29,930 nucleotides of DNA from a virus (IMGVR_UViG_3300032056_000005:1-29930); one strand, 5' to 3'. Counted from the first letter of the stretch, positions 21,534 to 28,672 are shown. The notes: generated from the letters alone by a model not told the origin. Made by a program: numbers and translations.

Positions 21534-23696
21534 ATGAAATACATCAGCGAGCTTAGTGACGTTCAAAGCGCGATCACCGAAATCACCGATCCGCGCTGGC
21601 TACCGGTGATCGCTATCGATATAGAGACCGCACCGATACCGGCACTGGTCGGTTATCCGCGTTCGGGGAAAAAGAAGGAATACAAAGAGTACCTAAAGAA
21701 GGTAGAGGGTCTACCGTTGTTCGATCAGCCGGTACCGGATTGGGTTCCTGGCCACATTCGCCGGTTGTTAGAGTTGGACGCGGTTGACTGCGATCCGGTA
21801 CGGCCTGGCCTTGACCCCTACACCAGTGATATTTTCCTTTTTCAAATTGCCCGTTCTGACGGCGAGCGGGTTGAGAGTTGGGTATTTAACCTTCACCGGT
21901 TACCGGTTGAGGTTATCCGCCCGTTGCTACGGCTAGACGGGCTGTATCTCGGTCACAATATCCAATTCGATCTGGCCTTTTTCCTTCACTATCTCGCCGA
22001 AGCACCGCGCAACGTCTTTTGCACCGCGACGGCGTCGCGGGTGTTGTTCCTCGGCCTAGACCTCCGGCACTCGCTGAAGGATTGCGCCGAACGGTTTCTA
22101 GGCGTTCGGTTGTCAAAGGATATTCGCGAAACCTTCGGTAAGTGGGCGCTTGATCCAACGCCGGAACAGTTGGAATACGCGGCCAGAGACGCGGAAATAC
22201 TGATCCGGCTGTACGACGCGGAAATCGATCTGGCCAAAACGCTAGACAACGAAGACGCTATTAGAACGTTCGCTTCACTGGCCTACCCGACGGCGCTGAT
22301 CGAATACTGCGGTTTGGTATTCGACGCGGATCGCTGGTTAGAGGTTACTGCGTTGGCCGAACAGAAGCGGGCCGAGGTGGAAAAGGAACTACGCAAATGG
22401 CTAGAACTGCCGGATACCGTCTCGGTTACTCAACGTTCGGAAGTACTCAACGCGCTGGCGCTGAAGGGAATAGCGCTTCAGTCGCTTGATAAAACGGAGC
22501 GAGACGCGGCGGCGAAGAAGTTCAACAGTCCGTTCTTTGACCTCTATGACCGCTGGTCAAAGTATCAAAAGCGGGTAACAACGTATGGCCAAAACTTTCT
22601 GGCCTACATTCACCCGTTGACGGGTCGGATACACCCACAATTCAAAATTGCCGGTGCTGCAACCGGTCGGTTTGCTTGCGAGCGGCCTAATCTGTTGAAT
22701 ATCCCAACCGACGGCGAAGAGTTGGATATTCGATCCGCATTCAAGGCGCCGGAAGGGTTTGTATTCGGTAATTCCGACTACGCGGCAATGGAACAGAGGA
22801 TTGCGGCGGACTTATCCTGTGATCCGGCGCTGGTAGAGCTATTCCTCTCCGGCGGCGACAATCACAGTATCACCGCCGCGTTAATGTTCCATTTGCAGAT
22901 TGACCGGTCGGCAACCGAGCCGGTTCCGGTCAAACTAGAGTTTCGCGGTCAGGAAATCGAAGGATACCGGATACCAAACTGGCCGGTGAAGGAAATCATC
23001 CGGTTTGTGTTGGATAGTGGGCTGGCGGCGAAGATCGGCAAGGATTACAAGAAGACGACGCGGCAGATTGCGAAAGTGGTAGCCTTCCTGTTTTTCTACG
23101 GCGGAACACCGGTGGGACTGGCCAGGAAGTTGCTTTGTGCGAAAGAGGAAGCCGAGGCGTTCTTTGAACGGTTTTCCAAAGCGTACCCGATACTGACCAA
23201 ATGGTTCAAGGAAACCGGCCAGAGGGCCGTAACCGAGCGTTGGTTTGTATTGGGGATTGACTGCGGGTCATCGGTGACGTATGGCAACCTTCGCCGATGG
23301 TTTGCGATACCGCCGATGTCGGAAGTTGACCTTTTCCACAAGCGCGAAGCGGAGCGCGAACGAGAGCGGAAGCTCTCCGCCATTCGCCGCGAAGCGCAAA
23401 ACTTTCCTTGTCAGGGCGGCAACGCGCTGATTTTAGCCAAAGCTATGCAGCGCTTGACGCGGATAAAGCAGCCCGATCCGACGGCAACAACACCGGAAGC
23501 GCGGTTAGGTATCCGCGCAGCGGTTTGGTTGCCGATCTACGACGAAGTGGTGTTGCTGGCTACTCGGCGGGCAACAGACGAACAAATCAGCGAGCTGTTG
23601 AAGACGGAACTCGAAGCAGCCGCGAACGAGTTTATGCGCGTCTGCCCAGCGCTGGCCGAACCCAATCCAGTATCAGACGTTTGGCGGAAGTATTAA
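21534..23696 (+). CDS. DNA polymerase, family A, with 3'-5' proofreading domain
   Basis: The 720-aa enzyme replicates the phage genome. The exonuclease domain has D29-x-E31 (AIDIET), GHNIQFD (140-146) and YAARD (Y215, D219). The polymerase domain has ATGRFACERPNLLNIP (about 376-391), motif A SDYAAMEQR (D415), motif B R510/K514/Y522-G523, and motif C IYDEV (D670-E671). Motif C normally reads HDE, so Tyr in place of His is unusual. No 5'-3' exonuclease domain is present, as in phage T7-like and many siphophage polymerases. A composite element begins 4 bases after the stop. Confidence 0.95.
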   Translation: MKYISELSDVQSAITEITDPRWLPVIAIDIETAPIPALVGYPRSGKKKEYKEYLKKVEGLPLFDQPVPDWVPGHIRRLLELDAVDCDPVRPGLDPYTSDIFLFQIARSDGERVESWVFNLHRLPVEVIRPLLRLDGLYLGHNIQFDLAFFLHYLAEAPRNVFCTATASRVLFLGLDLRHSLKDCAERFLGVRLSKDIRETFGKWALDPTPEQLEYAARDAEILIRLYDAEIDLAKTLDNEDAIRTFASLAYPTALIEYCGLVFDADRWLEVTALAEQKRAEVEKELRKWLELPDTVSVTQRSEVLNALALKGIALQSLDKTERDAAAKKFNSPFFDLYDRWSKYQKRVTTYGQNFLAYIHPLTGRIHPQFKIAGAATGRFACERPNLLNIPTDGEELDIRSAFKAPEGFVFGNSDYAAMEQRIAADLSCDPALVELFLSGGDNHSITAALMFHLQIDRSATEPVPVKLEFRGQEIEGYRIPNWPVKEIIRFVLDSGLAAKIGKDYKKTTRQIAKVVAFLFFYGGTPVGLARKLLCAKEEAEAFFERFSKAYPILTKWFKETGQRAVTERWFVLGIDCGSSVTYGNLRRWFAIPPMSEVDLFHKREAERERERKLSAIRREAQNFPCQGGNALILAKAMQRLTRIKQPDPTATTPEARLGIRAAVWLPIYDEVVLLATRRATDEQISELLKTELEAAANEFMRVCPALAEPNPVSDVWRKY

Positions 23697-23699
23697 ATC

Positions 23700-23763
23700 G
23701 TTGATCAGTCAGTTTTGTCACAGGAGTTCTCAATATTATTATAGCTTCAGAACTCCTGTGACA
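23700..23763 (+). promoter_or_regulatory. Composite inverted-repeat element, copy 9 (best arms)
   Basis: Upstream GTTGATCAGTCAGT, then perfect 15-bp arms TGTCACAGGAGTTCT and AGAACTCCTGTGACA around an 18-bp core. -35 TTGTCA and -10 TATTAT are 16 bp apart. A start near 23750 gives a leader of about 36 bases with AAAGGGG before the nuclease ATG. Confidence 0.85.
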
Positions 23764-23785
23764 GTAGCGAGAAAGGGGAACACCG

Positions 23786-24469
23786 ATGATCGTTGAACAA
23801 CTTACCGAACTACTGAAGCAGAGACCGGCCAGACCACAGCGGTTGGTGTACGCCAGCGACGCAACCGGCTGTGAGCGGAAACTAACACTGGCGCTGTTGG
23901 GCGTTCCGGCAACCGACGCCGTAAGCCGCGATCACTGGTTGTGGTCGGCGGAGATCGGTACGGCCATTCACCAACAACTACAATCGTTGTTCCAACAACT
24001 CTACCCAGACTGTCAAACCGAATTGCGGGTAGAAGAAGCGGGGATACTATCCGGTCGGATTGACGTATTGGCCAGGATTGACGGAAAGCTGACGGTGATC
24101 GATATTAAGACCGTCAGCAGCCGCGAATACCGCGCCAGAACGAAGATCGGTCAGTACAAGGATCAGATCAACCTTTATGGCCGTCTGACCGGCGCGGAGG
24201 TCGGTTGTATCCTTTTGGTCAACCGCGATACCGGCGAATTAGACGAAATCGTCTTCGATATTGACAACGAACGAGCCGAGGCGCTGCTTAACCGCGCAGC
24301 CGGTATCGTTGCACTGGCCAAAAGCGGCGTTATCGGTCGGGCGGAGTGGTTTGGAAGTCAATACTGCGCGTTGTTTTGTCCGTATCGAACCCTCTGCTAC
24401 GATCTTGACAACACCGGATTTGTGGGATATAATACAACTACGGCGATTGAGCCGGAAGTATTTGAGTAA
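23786..24469 (+). CDS. Cas4/RecB-like PD-(D/E)XK exonuclease with Fe-S cysteines
   Basis: The 227-aa protein has the Cas4/RecB-type nuclease layout: a first Cys (C29), GTAIHQQL (H62), GRIDVL (D93), VIDIKTV (D106, K108), QINLY (Q127-Y131), and a C-terminal cluster C194-x3-C198-x5-C204, which with C29 could hold a 4Fe-4S cluster. Such enzymes trim single-stranded ends in recombination. No CRISPR array is present, so a role in phage recombination or end processing with the neighbouring SSB-like and resolvase-like proteins is more likely than spacer acquisition. It has its own composite element upstream and holds a promoter in its 3' end. Confidence 0.88.
   Translation: MIVEQLTELLKQRPARPQRLVYASDATGCERKLTLALLGVPATDAVSRDHWLWSAEIGTAIHQQLQSLFQQLYPDCQTELRVEEAGILSGRIDVLARIDGKLTVIDIKTVSSREYRARTKIGQYKDQINLYGRLTGAEVGCILLVNRDTGELDEIVFDIDNERAEALLNRAAGIVALAKSGVIGRAEWFGSQYCALFCPYRTLCYDLDNTGFVGYNTTTAIEPEVFE
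24415..24433 (+). promoter_or_regulatory. Perfect consensus promoter inside the nuclease gene
   Basis: TTGACA (24415-24420) starts the -35 box; the -10 TATAAT ends at 24433. Within that interval I count a gap shorter than the full 17-bp spacing only if the last nuclease codons are miscounted; by line position TATAAT begins at 24428, so the spacer should be re-measured. It would drive the SSB-like gene, whose ATG follows GGAGG about 50 bases later. Confidence 0.5.
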
Positions 24470-24481
24470 TAGGAGGGAACA

Positions 24482-24982
24482 ATGCTAAACGATTTGGTAA
24501 AACGCAACGGAAACGGCAACTCATCCGGCAGTCTGAAAGACCTTGACGACGGGATTTATGAAGCAGAGTTCACCGGCTACCGAGAAGCGAAGCGGGCGAC
24601 GTTCGAGACCCGAATGAGTGAAACGCCTGAGTTTGAAGAGTGCGTCGTATTCACCTTCGCTTTGGTGAATGAAGACGCCGAAGCGTCAATCTGGGTGCGG
24701 AAGGCGGTCATCTGGCCAGGTGAAGGCGCAAAGAACAAACCGCGCAGTGCGTTGTATCGCACCCTGTGCGAGTTACTGGGCAAGCGAGACCTTGACAAAT
24801 CCGATCTGGCCGACCTTGACGCGGCTGTCAACGGTTGTGTAGGTAAGCGCTACCAAATCGTACTGGAAAGCACTGCAAGTGGTTGGAAAAAGGTAACGAA
24901 GGTAATCCCGATTAAGCCGCGTAAGCGGGTTATCGAAGAGCGGACAGTGACAGAGGTGGTGGATGAAGAAATCCCGTTCTAG
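24482..24982 (+). CDS. Putative single-stranded DNA-binding protein
   Basis: The 166-aa product has a beta-rich core (DGIYEAEFTGYREAKRATF, VVFTFALVNEDAEASIWVRKAV, KRYQIVLESTASGW) and an acidic C-terminal tip ending DEEIPF, closely similar to the DDDIPF tip of bacterial SSB that recruits repair partners. The core is not a textbook SSB OB-fold sequence, so it may belong to a distinct phage SSB group. It lies between the Cas4-like and resolvase-like nucleases, as expected for a replication/recombination protein. Its end overlaps the next start by 20 bases. Confidence 0.68.
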   Translation: MLNDLVKRNGNGNSSGSLKDLDDGIYEAEFTGYREAKRATFETRMSETPEFEECVVFTFALVNEDAEASIWVRKAVIWPGEGAKNKPRSALYRTLCELLGKRDLDKSDLADLDAAVNGCVGKRYQIVLESTASGWKKVTKVIPIKPRKRVIEERTVTEVVDEEIPF

Positions 24983-25367
24983 GTGGAAGTACCGCGAACG
25001 GGAAGCCGTAAAAACAATTCAAGCAGTATTGGGAAGGGTGAAAGACCCTTCCCTTGCTGCGTTGGTGACGGCTACCGGTCGGGTTGGCCACTTAACGCAC
25101 TTAGGCGCAGATGGGATTGTCGGCGACGGCGATACCGGCGCGGTGGTTGAGGTCAAGGCCCGCAAGGGTATGGTGTCGGCGGATATTCGGTCGGCGTTGG
25201 TGCAACTCACCGAAATTGCCAACGCGCTTCAACGCTGGCCAATTCTCGTACTTTCGTTTGTTGAGGACGTACCGGCAGCGGTTGAACGCAATTGGGCGTT
25301 GGTGCCGGTATCGTTGTTAGAAAGGTTGGCGTATGAGCGAGAAGGAATTACTGAACGCGATCCTTAA
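24963..25367 (+). CDS. Holliday-junction resolvase-like PD-(D/E)XK nuclease
   Basis: The 134-aa protein carries GADGIVGDGDTGAVVEVKAR, in which the Asp and the E-x-K of VEVKAR match the PD-(D/E)XK core, after a basic N-terminus (MKKSRSRWKYRERE). VRC/Hjc-like phage nucleases have this size and layout. It could resolve branched DNA before packaging. It starts inside the SSB-like gene (GAGGTGGTGG upstream) and overlaps the next gene by 35 bases. Confidence 0.68.
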   Translation: MKKSRSRWKYREREAVKTIQAVLGRVKDPSLAALVTATGRVGHLTHLGADGIVGDGDTGAVVEVKARKGMVSADIRSALVQLTEIANALQRWPILVLSFVEDVPAAVERNWALVPVSLLERLAYEREGITERDP

Positions 25368-25704
25368 GCGCTTTCCGAGGATTGCCGAAGAGGTCAAACA
25401 GAAACCAAGAGTGGCCAGGAAGGTAGTTCGGTTGGCGTTGAGAGAGCCGCGAACGGTAGCGACGCTGATCAAGCAATTCGGCTACACCGATAGGCTGATC
25501 CTGGCCGCATTCCGGTGCTGGCCGGAACTCGCAACCGTCGCGGAGACAGACGAAACGGCGGCTACAATCCTTTCTGACCTTCAGCGGGCGGTAGAGAACG
25601 TTCCGCCGCACTGGCGGGCGCTACTGTTCACCGGCGACAAACGTTCACCGAGGGTACGGGCCGCGCTGAAGCGGATCAAAGAAGTGCTGGGGGAAGGCGT
25701 ATGA
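25333..25704 (+). CDS. Unknown helical protein, 123 aa
   Basis: No family recognised. Almost all helix, strongly basic in the first 60 residues (FPRIAEEVKQKPRVARKVVR) and with a Leu/Ala-rich repeat-like arrangement of short helices. ATG lies inside the resolvase-like gene, so translation is probably coupled; the TGA overlaps the next ATG. A DNA- or protein-binding accessory of the replication group is likely, without further evidence. Confidence 0.7.
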   Translation: MSEKELLNAILKRFPRIAEEVKQKPRVARKVVRLALREPRTVATLIKQFGYTDRLILAAFRCWPELATVAETDETAATILSDLQRAVENVPPHWRALLFTGDKRSPRVRAALKRIKEVLGEGV

Positions 25705-25898
25705 GCAAACAAAAGTGTTTTCTCTGCCTTGAACGAAATGCCGTCAGTGACGGCCTTTGTCGCAGGTGCAAACGGTTGGTTGACGAGGCCGGAGACGGTG
25801 ACTGGCTACTGTACCTTTCGGCAAACAGCGCGTATTGGGCGCGGTCGGAAATCCGGCAGCGACTGATCAAAGAGAAACTGAGAGGAGGGAACAAATGA
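25701..25898 (+). CDS. Small zinc-ribbon-like protein
   Basis: The 65-aa protein has two pairs of cysteines, KCFLCLERN (C6, C9) and GLCRRCKR (C20, C23), which can bind one zinc, followed by a helical tail rich in Arg/Lys. Such knuckles bind nucleic acid or proteins. It is joined by ATGA overlaps to both neighbours and is the only small protein here with a plausible DNA-binding motif, so it is a weak candidate regulator for the composite elements. Confidence 0.72.
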   Translation: MSKQKCFLCLERNAVSDGLCRRCKRLVDEAGDGDWLLYLSANSAYWARSEIRQRLIKEKLRGGNK

Positions 25899-26509
25899 TC
25901 GAAATTATCTTCGCGGGGGTAGTACTGTACCTTTTAGTACGCTACGGCGTTTTCGCCCATATCCTTGATACGATTGACCTAAGCGACAACCTTACAAAGG
26001 CGGTCAATTGGGCCAAAACGGTACGAGGCGTTCCGGCAGCCGCCGGTGCCTTTGCGTTTGCGCTGATTGCCTTCGTCTGTGCCGGTCTGGCCGTCCGATA
26101 CGATCTTTTACCGACGTATCGGTTTGTTCTGCCGGTCGGTCAACGGGTACTGGAAGTCAACAGTGAATATCTGGCCTACTTTACCGTATTCTTGACGCTA
26201 TTACCGACGCTGATCGAAATTGCCAGTGCCGGTCTGATTAAGCAGCAGATCACCGCAATGCAGTACGCCGCGTACTTCTTTATCGCTTTTGATCTTTTTA
26301 CCGACTACTTCGAGGCGCGGTTGATGGTAGTCGAATGGGAACAGATGGGCCTTTTCAACCCACTCGGCCCGTTCGCGTCAACGGCGAAGGTTATTCTGGA
26401 AATGGGTTGGACGTTCCTGGCCAGCTTCGGGTTTGAGTTTCTGGCCGTTCTCTGCTTTATAACCGCGCTGTTGTTGGCGGCCAATTCGCGTTCACCGGCG
26501 AGGGGGTGA
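25895..26509 (+). CDS. Multi-span membrane protein linked to the FtsK-like ATPase
   Basis: The 204-aa product has hydrophobic segments at about 2-20, 45-67, 94-116, 120-140 and 165-195, so four or five membrane passes. ATG at 25895 follows GAGGAGGGAACAA and overlaps the zinc-ribbon stop; the frame is open upstream but that part would lie in another gene. It ends 4 bases before the FtsK-like gene, which suggests they form one membrane complex. Function unknown. Confidence 0.75.
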   Translation: MIEIIFAGVVLYLLVRYGVFAHILDTIDLSDNLTKAVNWAKTVRGVPAAAGAFAFALIAFVCAGLAVRYDLLPTYRFVLPVGQRVLEVNSEYLAYFTVFLTLLPTLIEIASAGLIKQQITAMQYAAYFFIAFDLFTDYFEARLMVVEWEQMGLFNPLGPFASTAKVILEMGWTFLASFGFEFLAVLCFITALLLAANSRSPARG

Positions 26510-26513
26510 TCGT

Positions 26514-27695
26514 ATGGATCGGCAGACGGATGGGATTGTTGTCGGTGGGGTGCTGTTGGTCGTTACCGTTCTGGCCAACAGTAACCCCTTCCTTGCCGCC
26601 CTTGCCGGTATGGTTTGGTTTGTGGCGTTTCGACCGGAAGTGTTGACCGGTCTGATCGAACAGACCAAACAACTAACAGACGAAACCACAAAGGCAGTCA
26701 AGGCGTTACTTCCGGCGCGAGAAGAAGAGTGTCACAGGAGTTCTTATAATAATATAAGCGTAGAACCTCCTGTGACGCCGGTGAAGACCGAACAACCGCG
26801 TCAACCGGCCAAACCGGCACCGATAACGTATCCGCCGTCTTCGTTGCTCAATCTAGCCACAAAACCGACGGCGTTCAGTGTTCCCATCGGCGTTGATCAC
26901 ACCGGTCGGTTTCGCTGGCTAGACGTTCAACGCGATTTGGTGCACTGTGCCGTTTACGGTACCAGCGGTGCCGGTAAGGATCACCTATTACGTTGTTGGT
27001 ATCTCTCACTGGCCGACCAGCGGTCAATCCGTTGGGCAATTGTTGACGGGAAGGGCGACTGGCTGGTACCTTCAATCGTTGAGGACGAACGAAACCTTTT
27101 CCCACCGGCTGGCGGGTTTGGGGACGAAGGAACGGCGCGGATCAAAGACGGATTGAAGGAAATCCTTCGCGAAGCCGCGCGTCGGGCCGCGTTGATCGTT
27201 GAGGCCGGAGTTCGATCACTCGAAGAGTACAACGAACAAACCGGCGCGAACGAACCGTTGTTGATCGTTCTGATCACCGACGTTATTGACGCCGTTGCGG
27301 AGGTAGAGAAAACGCTTACCGCACTGATCAGCAAGGCCAGATCGTTAGGTATTAGGGTAATTTTCTCAGTGCAAACACCAACCGGCTTTTCGATGCAGTG
27401 GCGGATGAACGTCGGTACGGTGCTGGCCGGTGCGTTGGTTGATACGTCGCAAGACGCCGTCGCGCTCGGTATCCGCGATACAACAAAGCTACCGTTCCGC
27501 CCTTCAGCGCTTCCGCCGCCGCCAGCCGGTGCGGGGTTGTTTGTGTTTCGTCAAGGCGGTGATATTCGGCTTATCCGAACACCGCTGATCACCCAAACCG
27601 GCCAGCAAAGTAGTGCGTTTGACCGGCTGGTTCGCGAACGAAGGAACACCGCGTTGCTGGCCGATCTGTTGTCACAGGAGATTTCTACGCGGTGA
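26514..27695 (+). CDS. FtsK/TraB-like DNA-translocase ATPase with membrane anchor
   Basis: The 393-aa protein has two hydrophobic segments (about 7-21 and 24-40), a variable linker, and an ATPase domain at about 120-330 with Walker A GTSGAGKDH (149-157), a DGKGDW motif (178-183) and Walker B-like LLIVLITDVID. The P-loop ends in Asp instead of Ser/Thr, and the Walker B lacks the usual DE pair, so activity may be altered. FtsK-like motors pump double-stranded DNA. Residues 73-88 in the linker are encoded by a composite element. AGGGGG precedes ATG. No gamma (KOPS-reading) domain is evident. Confidence 0.8.
   Translation: MDRQTDGIVVGGVLLVVTVLANSNPFLAALAGMVWFVAFRPEVLTGLIEQTKQLTDETTKAVKALLPAREEECHRSSYNNISVEPPVTPVKTEQPRQPAKPAPITYPPSSLLNLATKPTAFSVPIGVDHTGRFRWLDVQRDLVHCAVYGTSGAGKDHLLRCWYLSLADQRSIRWAIVDGKGDWLVPSIVEDERNLFPPAGGFGDEGTARIKDGLKEILREAARRAALIVEAGVRSLEEYNEQTGANEPLLIVLITDVIDAVAEVEKTLTALISKARSLGIRVIFSVQTPTGFSMQWRMNVGTVLAGALVDTSQDAVALGIRDTTKLPFRPSALPPPPAGAGLFVFRQGGDIRLIRTPLITQTGQQSSAFDRLVRERRNTALLADLLSQEISTR
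26730..26776 (+). promoter_or_regulatory. Inverted-repeat element, copy 10 (inside the ATPase gene)
   Basis: TGTCACAGGAGTTCT, core TATAATAATATAAGC, right arm AGAACCTCCTGTGAC with one extra C. The upstream GTTGC dyad is missing. It is translated as CHRSSYNNISVEPPVT in the linker between membrane anchor and ATPase, in the same frame as the copy in the primase-helicase gene. Confidence 0.78.
27670..27680 (+). repeat. Isolated left half-site of the composite element
   Basis: TGTCACAGGAG within the last codons of the ATPase gene, 46 bases before a complete copy. No matching right arm follows. Confidence 0.6.
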
Positions 27696-27699
27696 GTTC

Positions 27700-27763
27700 G
27701 TTGCGGGTGGAACTTTGTCACAGGAGTTCTCAATATTATTATAGCTTTAGCGTTCCTGTGACA
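27700..27763 (+). promoter_or_regulatory. Composite inverted-repeat element, copy 11
   Basis: GTTGC-GGGT-GGAAC dyad, TGTCACAGGAGTTCT, standard core TCAATATTATTATAGC, right arm GTTCCTGTGACA. It begins 4 bases after the ATPase stop and precedes a consensus sigma70 promoter by about 48 bases. Confidence 0.83.
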
Positions 27764-27811
27764 GAGGATTACCGCGCCTGGCCAATTTGGTGATCTTCTT
27801 TACCAACCCTC

Positions 27812-27840
27812 TTGACAACCGGCGCGGAGTTTGGTATACT
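27812..27840 (+). promoter_or_regulatory. Consensus promoter for the small-gene operon
   Basis: CCCTCTTGACA, 17-bp spacer, TATACT. Leader of about 35 bases with GGAGGGAAG before ATG at 27881. It probably drives the whole run of small genes to 29802 and may continue through the circle junction. Confidence 0.87.
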
Positions 27841-27880
27841 GTGATTACGGTTCGGAACGGCGACGGAACGGAGGGAAGTT

Positions 27881-28237
27881 ATGAAGGTACGGCGGTCGGA
27901 AACAACGTTGGTGATTGAGCTACCCGAAGACGGCGAGCGGGTTGAGATTGAGTTTCCGAATACGTTTCGGATGTTCTACGGTTCGGCAAAGACGGAGATA
28001 GTTTCCGATGATTTAAAGTATATCATCGGCGCGTTGGAACACCATCTGGCCAGACTGGCCAGCAACGCGATAGACGCAGAGGTATTTGCCCGCCTGACCG
28101 GTAATCCGCGCTGGCTGGTGTACGACGCGGAAACCGGCCATTCATACGAGGCCTCCTACGAAGTTGAGGGGTTTCCGAGGGTGGAATACCAAAACGGTCG
28201 GGCTGTTTGGATTAACGCAGAGGGAGGGAACGAATGA
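27881..28237 (+). CDS. Unknown 118-aa acidic protein (paralogue A)
   Basis: No family recognised. Begins with beta-strands (ETTLVIELPEDGERVEIEF), then a helix (LKYIIGALEHHLARLASNAIDAEVF) and a strand region ending VEYQNGRAVWINAEGG. From about residue 53 onward it is clearly similar to the sequence encoded at 28239-28439. First gene of the small-gene operon, with GGAGG before ATG. Confidence 0.75.
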   Translation: MKVRRSETTLVIELPEDGERVEIEFPNTFRMFYGSAKTEIVSDDLKYIIGALEHHLARLASNAIDAEVFARLTGNPRWLVYDAETGHSYEASYEVEGFPRVEYQNGRAVWINAEGGNE

Positions 28238-28439
28238 AGATCATCCGCTTGCGCGGCTGGCGCTGAACGCGCTTGACGCCGAGCGGTACGCGCAAACGGC
28301 CGAGCGCCCGCGCTGGTTGGTATACGAGGCCGACAGTGGCAATTCGTTCAATACGCTGTTGGAGGTTGAAGGCGCAGCGCGGGTTGAGTTCGTTAACGGA
28401 AAGGTAGTTTGGTTTGATCCAAAGGAAGGTGACAAATGA
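28234..28439 (+). pseudogene. Start-less tandem paralogue of the preceding gene (paralogue B)
   Basis: From GAT at 28239 the frame reads HPLARLALNALDAERY, then PRWLVYEADSG and VEFVNGKVVWFDPKEGDK, aligning with residues about 53-118 of paralogue A. The N-terminal part is missing. The ATG at 28234, well placed after GGAGGG, is in the wrong frame and stops after ten codons. The useful frame has no ATG or GTG; a TTG at 28164 lies inside paralogue A. Either it is a broken duplicate or it is reached by frameshift or an unusual start. The frame has stayed open and divergent from A, which hints at some selection. Confidence 0.62.
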
Positions 28440-28663
28440 TTACCGTTCACACAGGCGCCGGAGAAAGTCGGATCGTTAGCACCGGCACCGGCTATACCGC
28501 CGTCTACGCAGGGGTTGATACCAAGGCACCGGTTCGGAATAACGAATTAAACGCGGCCCTTGATCTCATTGAGATTGTCGGGCTGTACGAAGGGCCGCTG
28601 ATGGCACTGATGGTAACAGAAACGCTCCGGTCAAAACTGGCCGAACTAGGGTACAATCTATAG
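28436..28663 (+). CDS. Unknown 75-aa protein
   Basis: No family recognised. Two Gly/Ser/Thr-rich strand segments (HTGAGESRIVSTGTGYTAVY) followed by two helices (ALDLIEIVGLYEGPLMALMV). ATG overlaps the preceding TGA; AAGGTGAC upstream acts as ribosome site. Part of the small-gene operon. Confidence 0.7.
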   Translation: MITVHTGAGESRIVSTGTGYTAVYAGVDTKAPVRNNELNAALDLIEIVGLYEGPLMALMVTETLRSKLAELGYNL

Positions 28664-28672
28664 GAGGGTTGT

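Noticed and set aside
23716-23763. The inverted repeats as plain intrinsic terminators
   Set aside because: The loop is 18 bases of AT-rich conserved sequence, there is no T tract after the stem, and true terminators with T tracts occur next to them (20390, 19074). A conserved upstream dyad also would not be needed.
23786-24469. CRISPR adaptation gene cas4
   Set aside because: The family match is fair, but there are no cas1, cas2 or repeat arrays and the neighbours are replication genes, so a phage recombination nuclease is preferred.
3341-27763. CRISPR-like array from the recurrent repeats
   Set aside because: Copies are hundreds to thousands of bases apart, in both orientations, and lack spacer periodicity.
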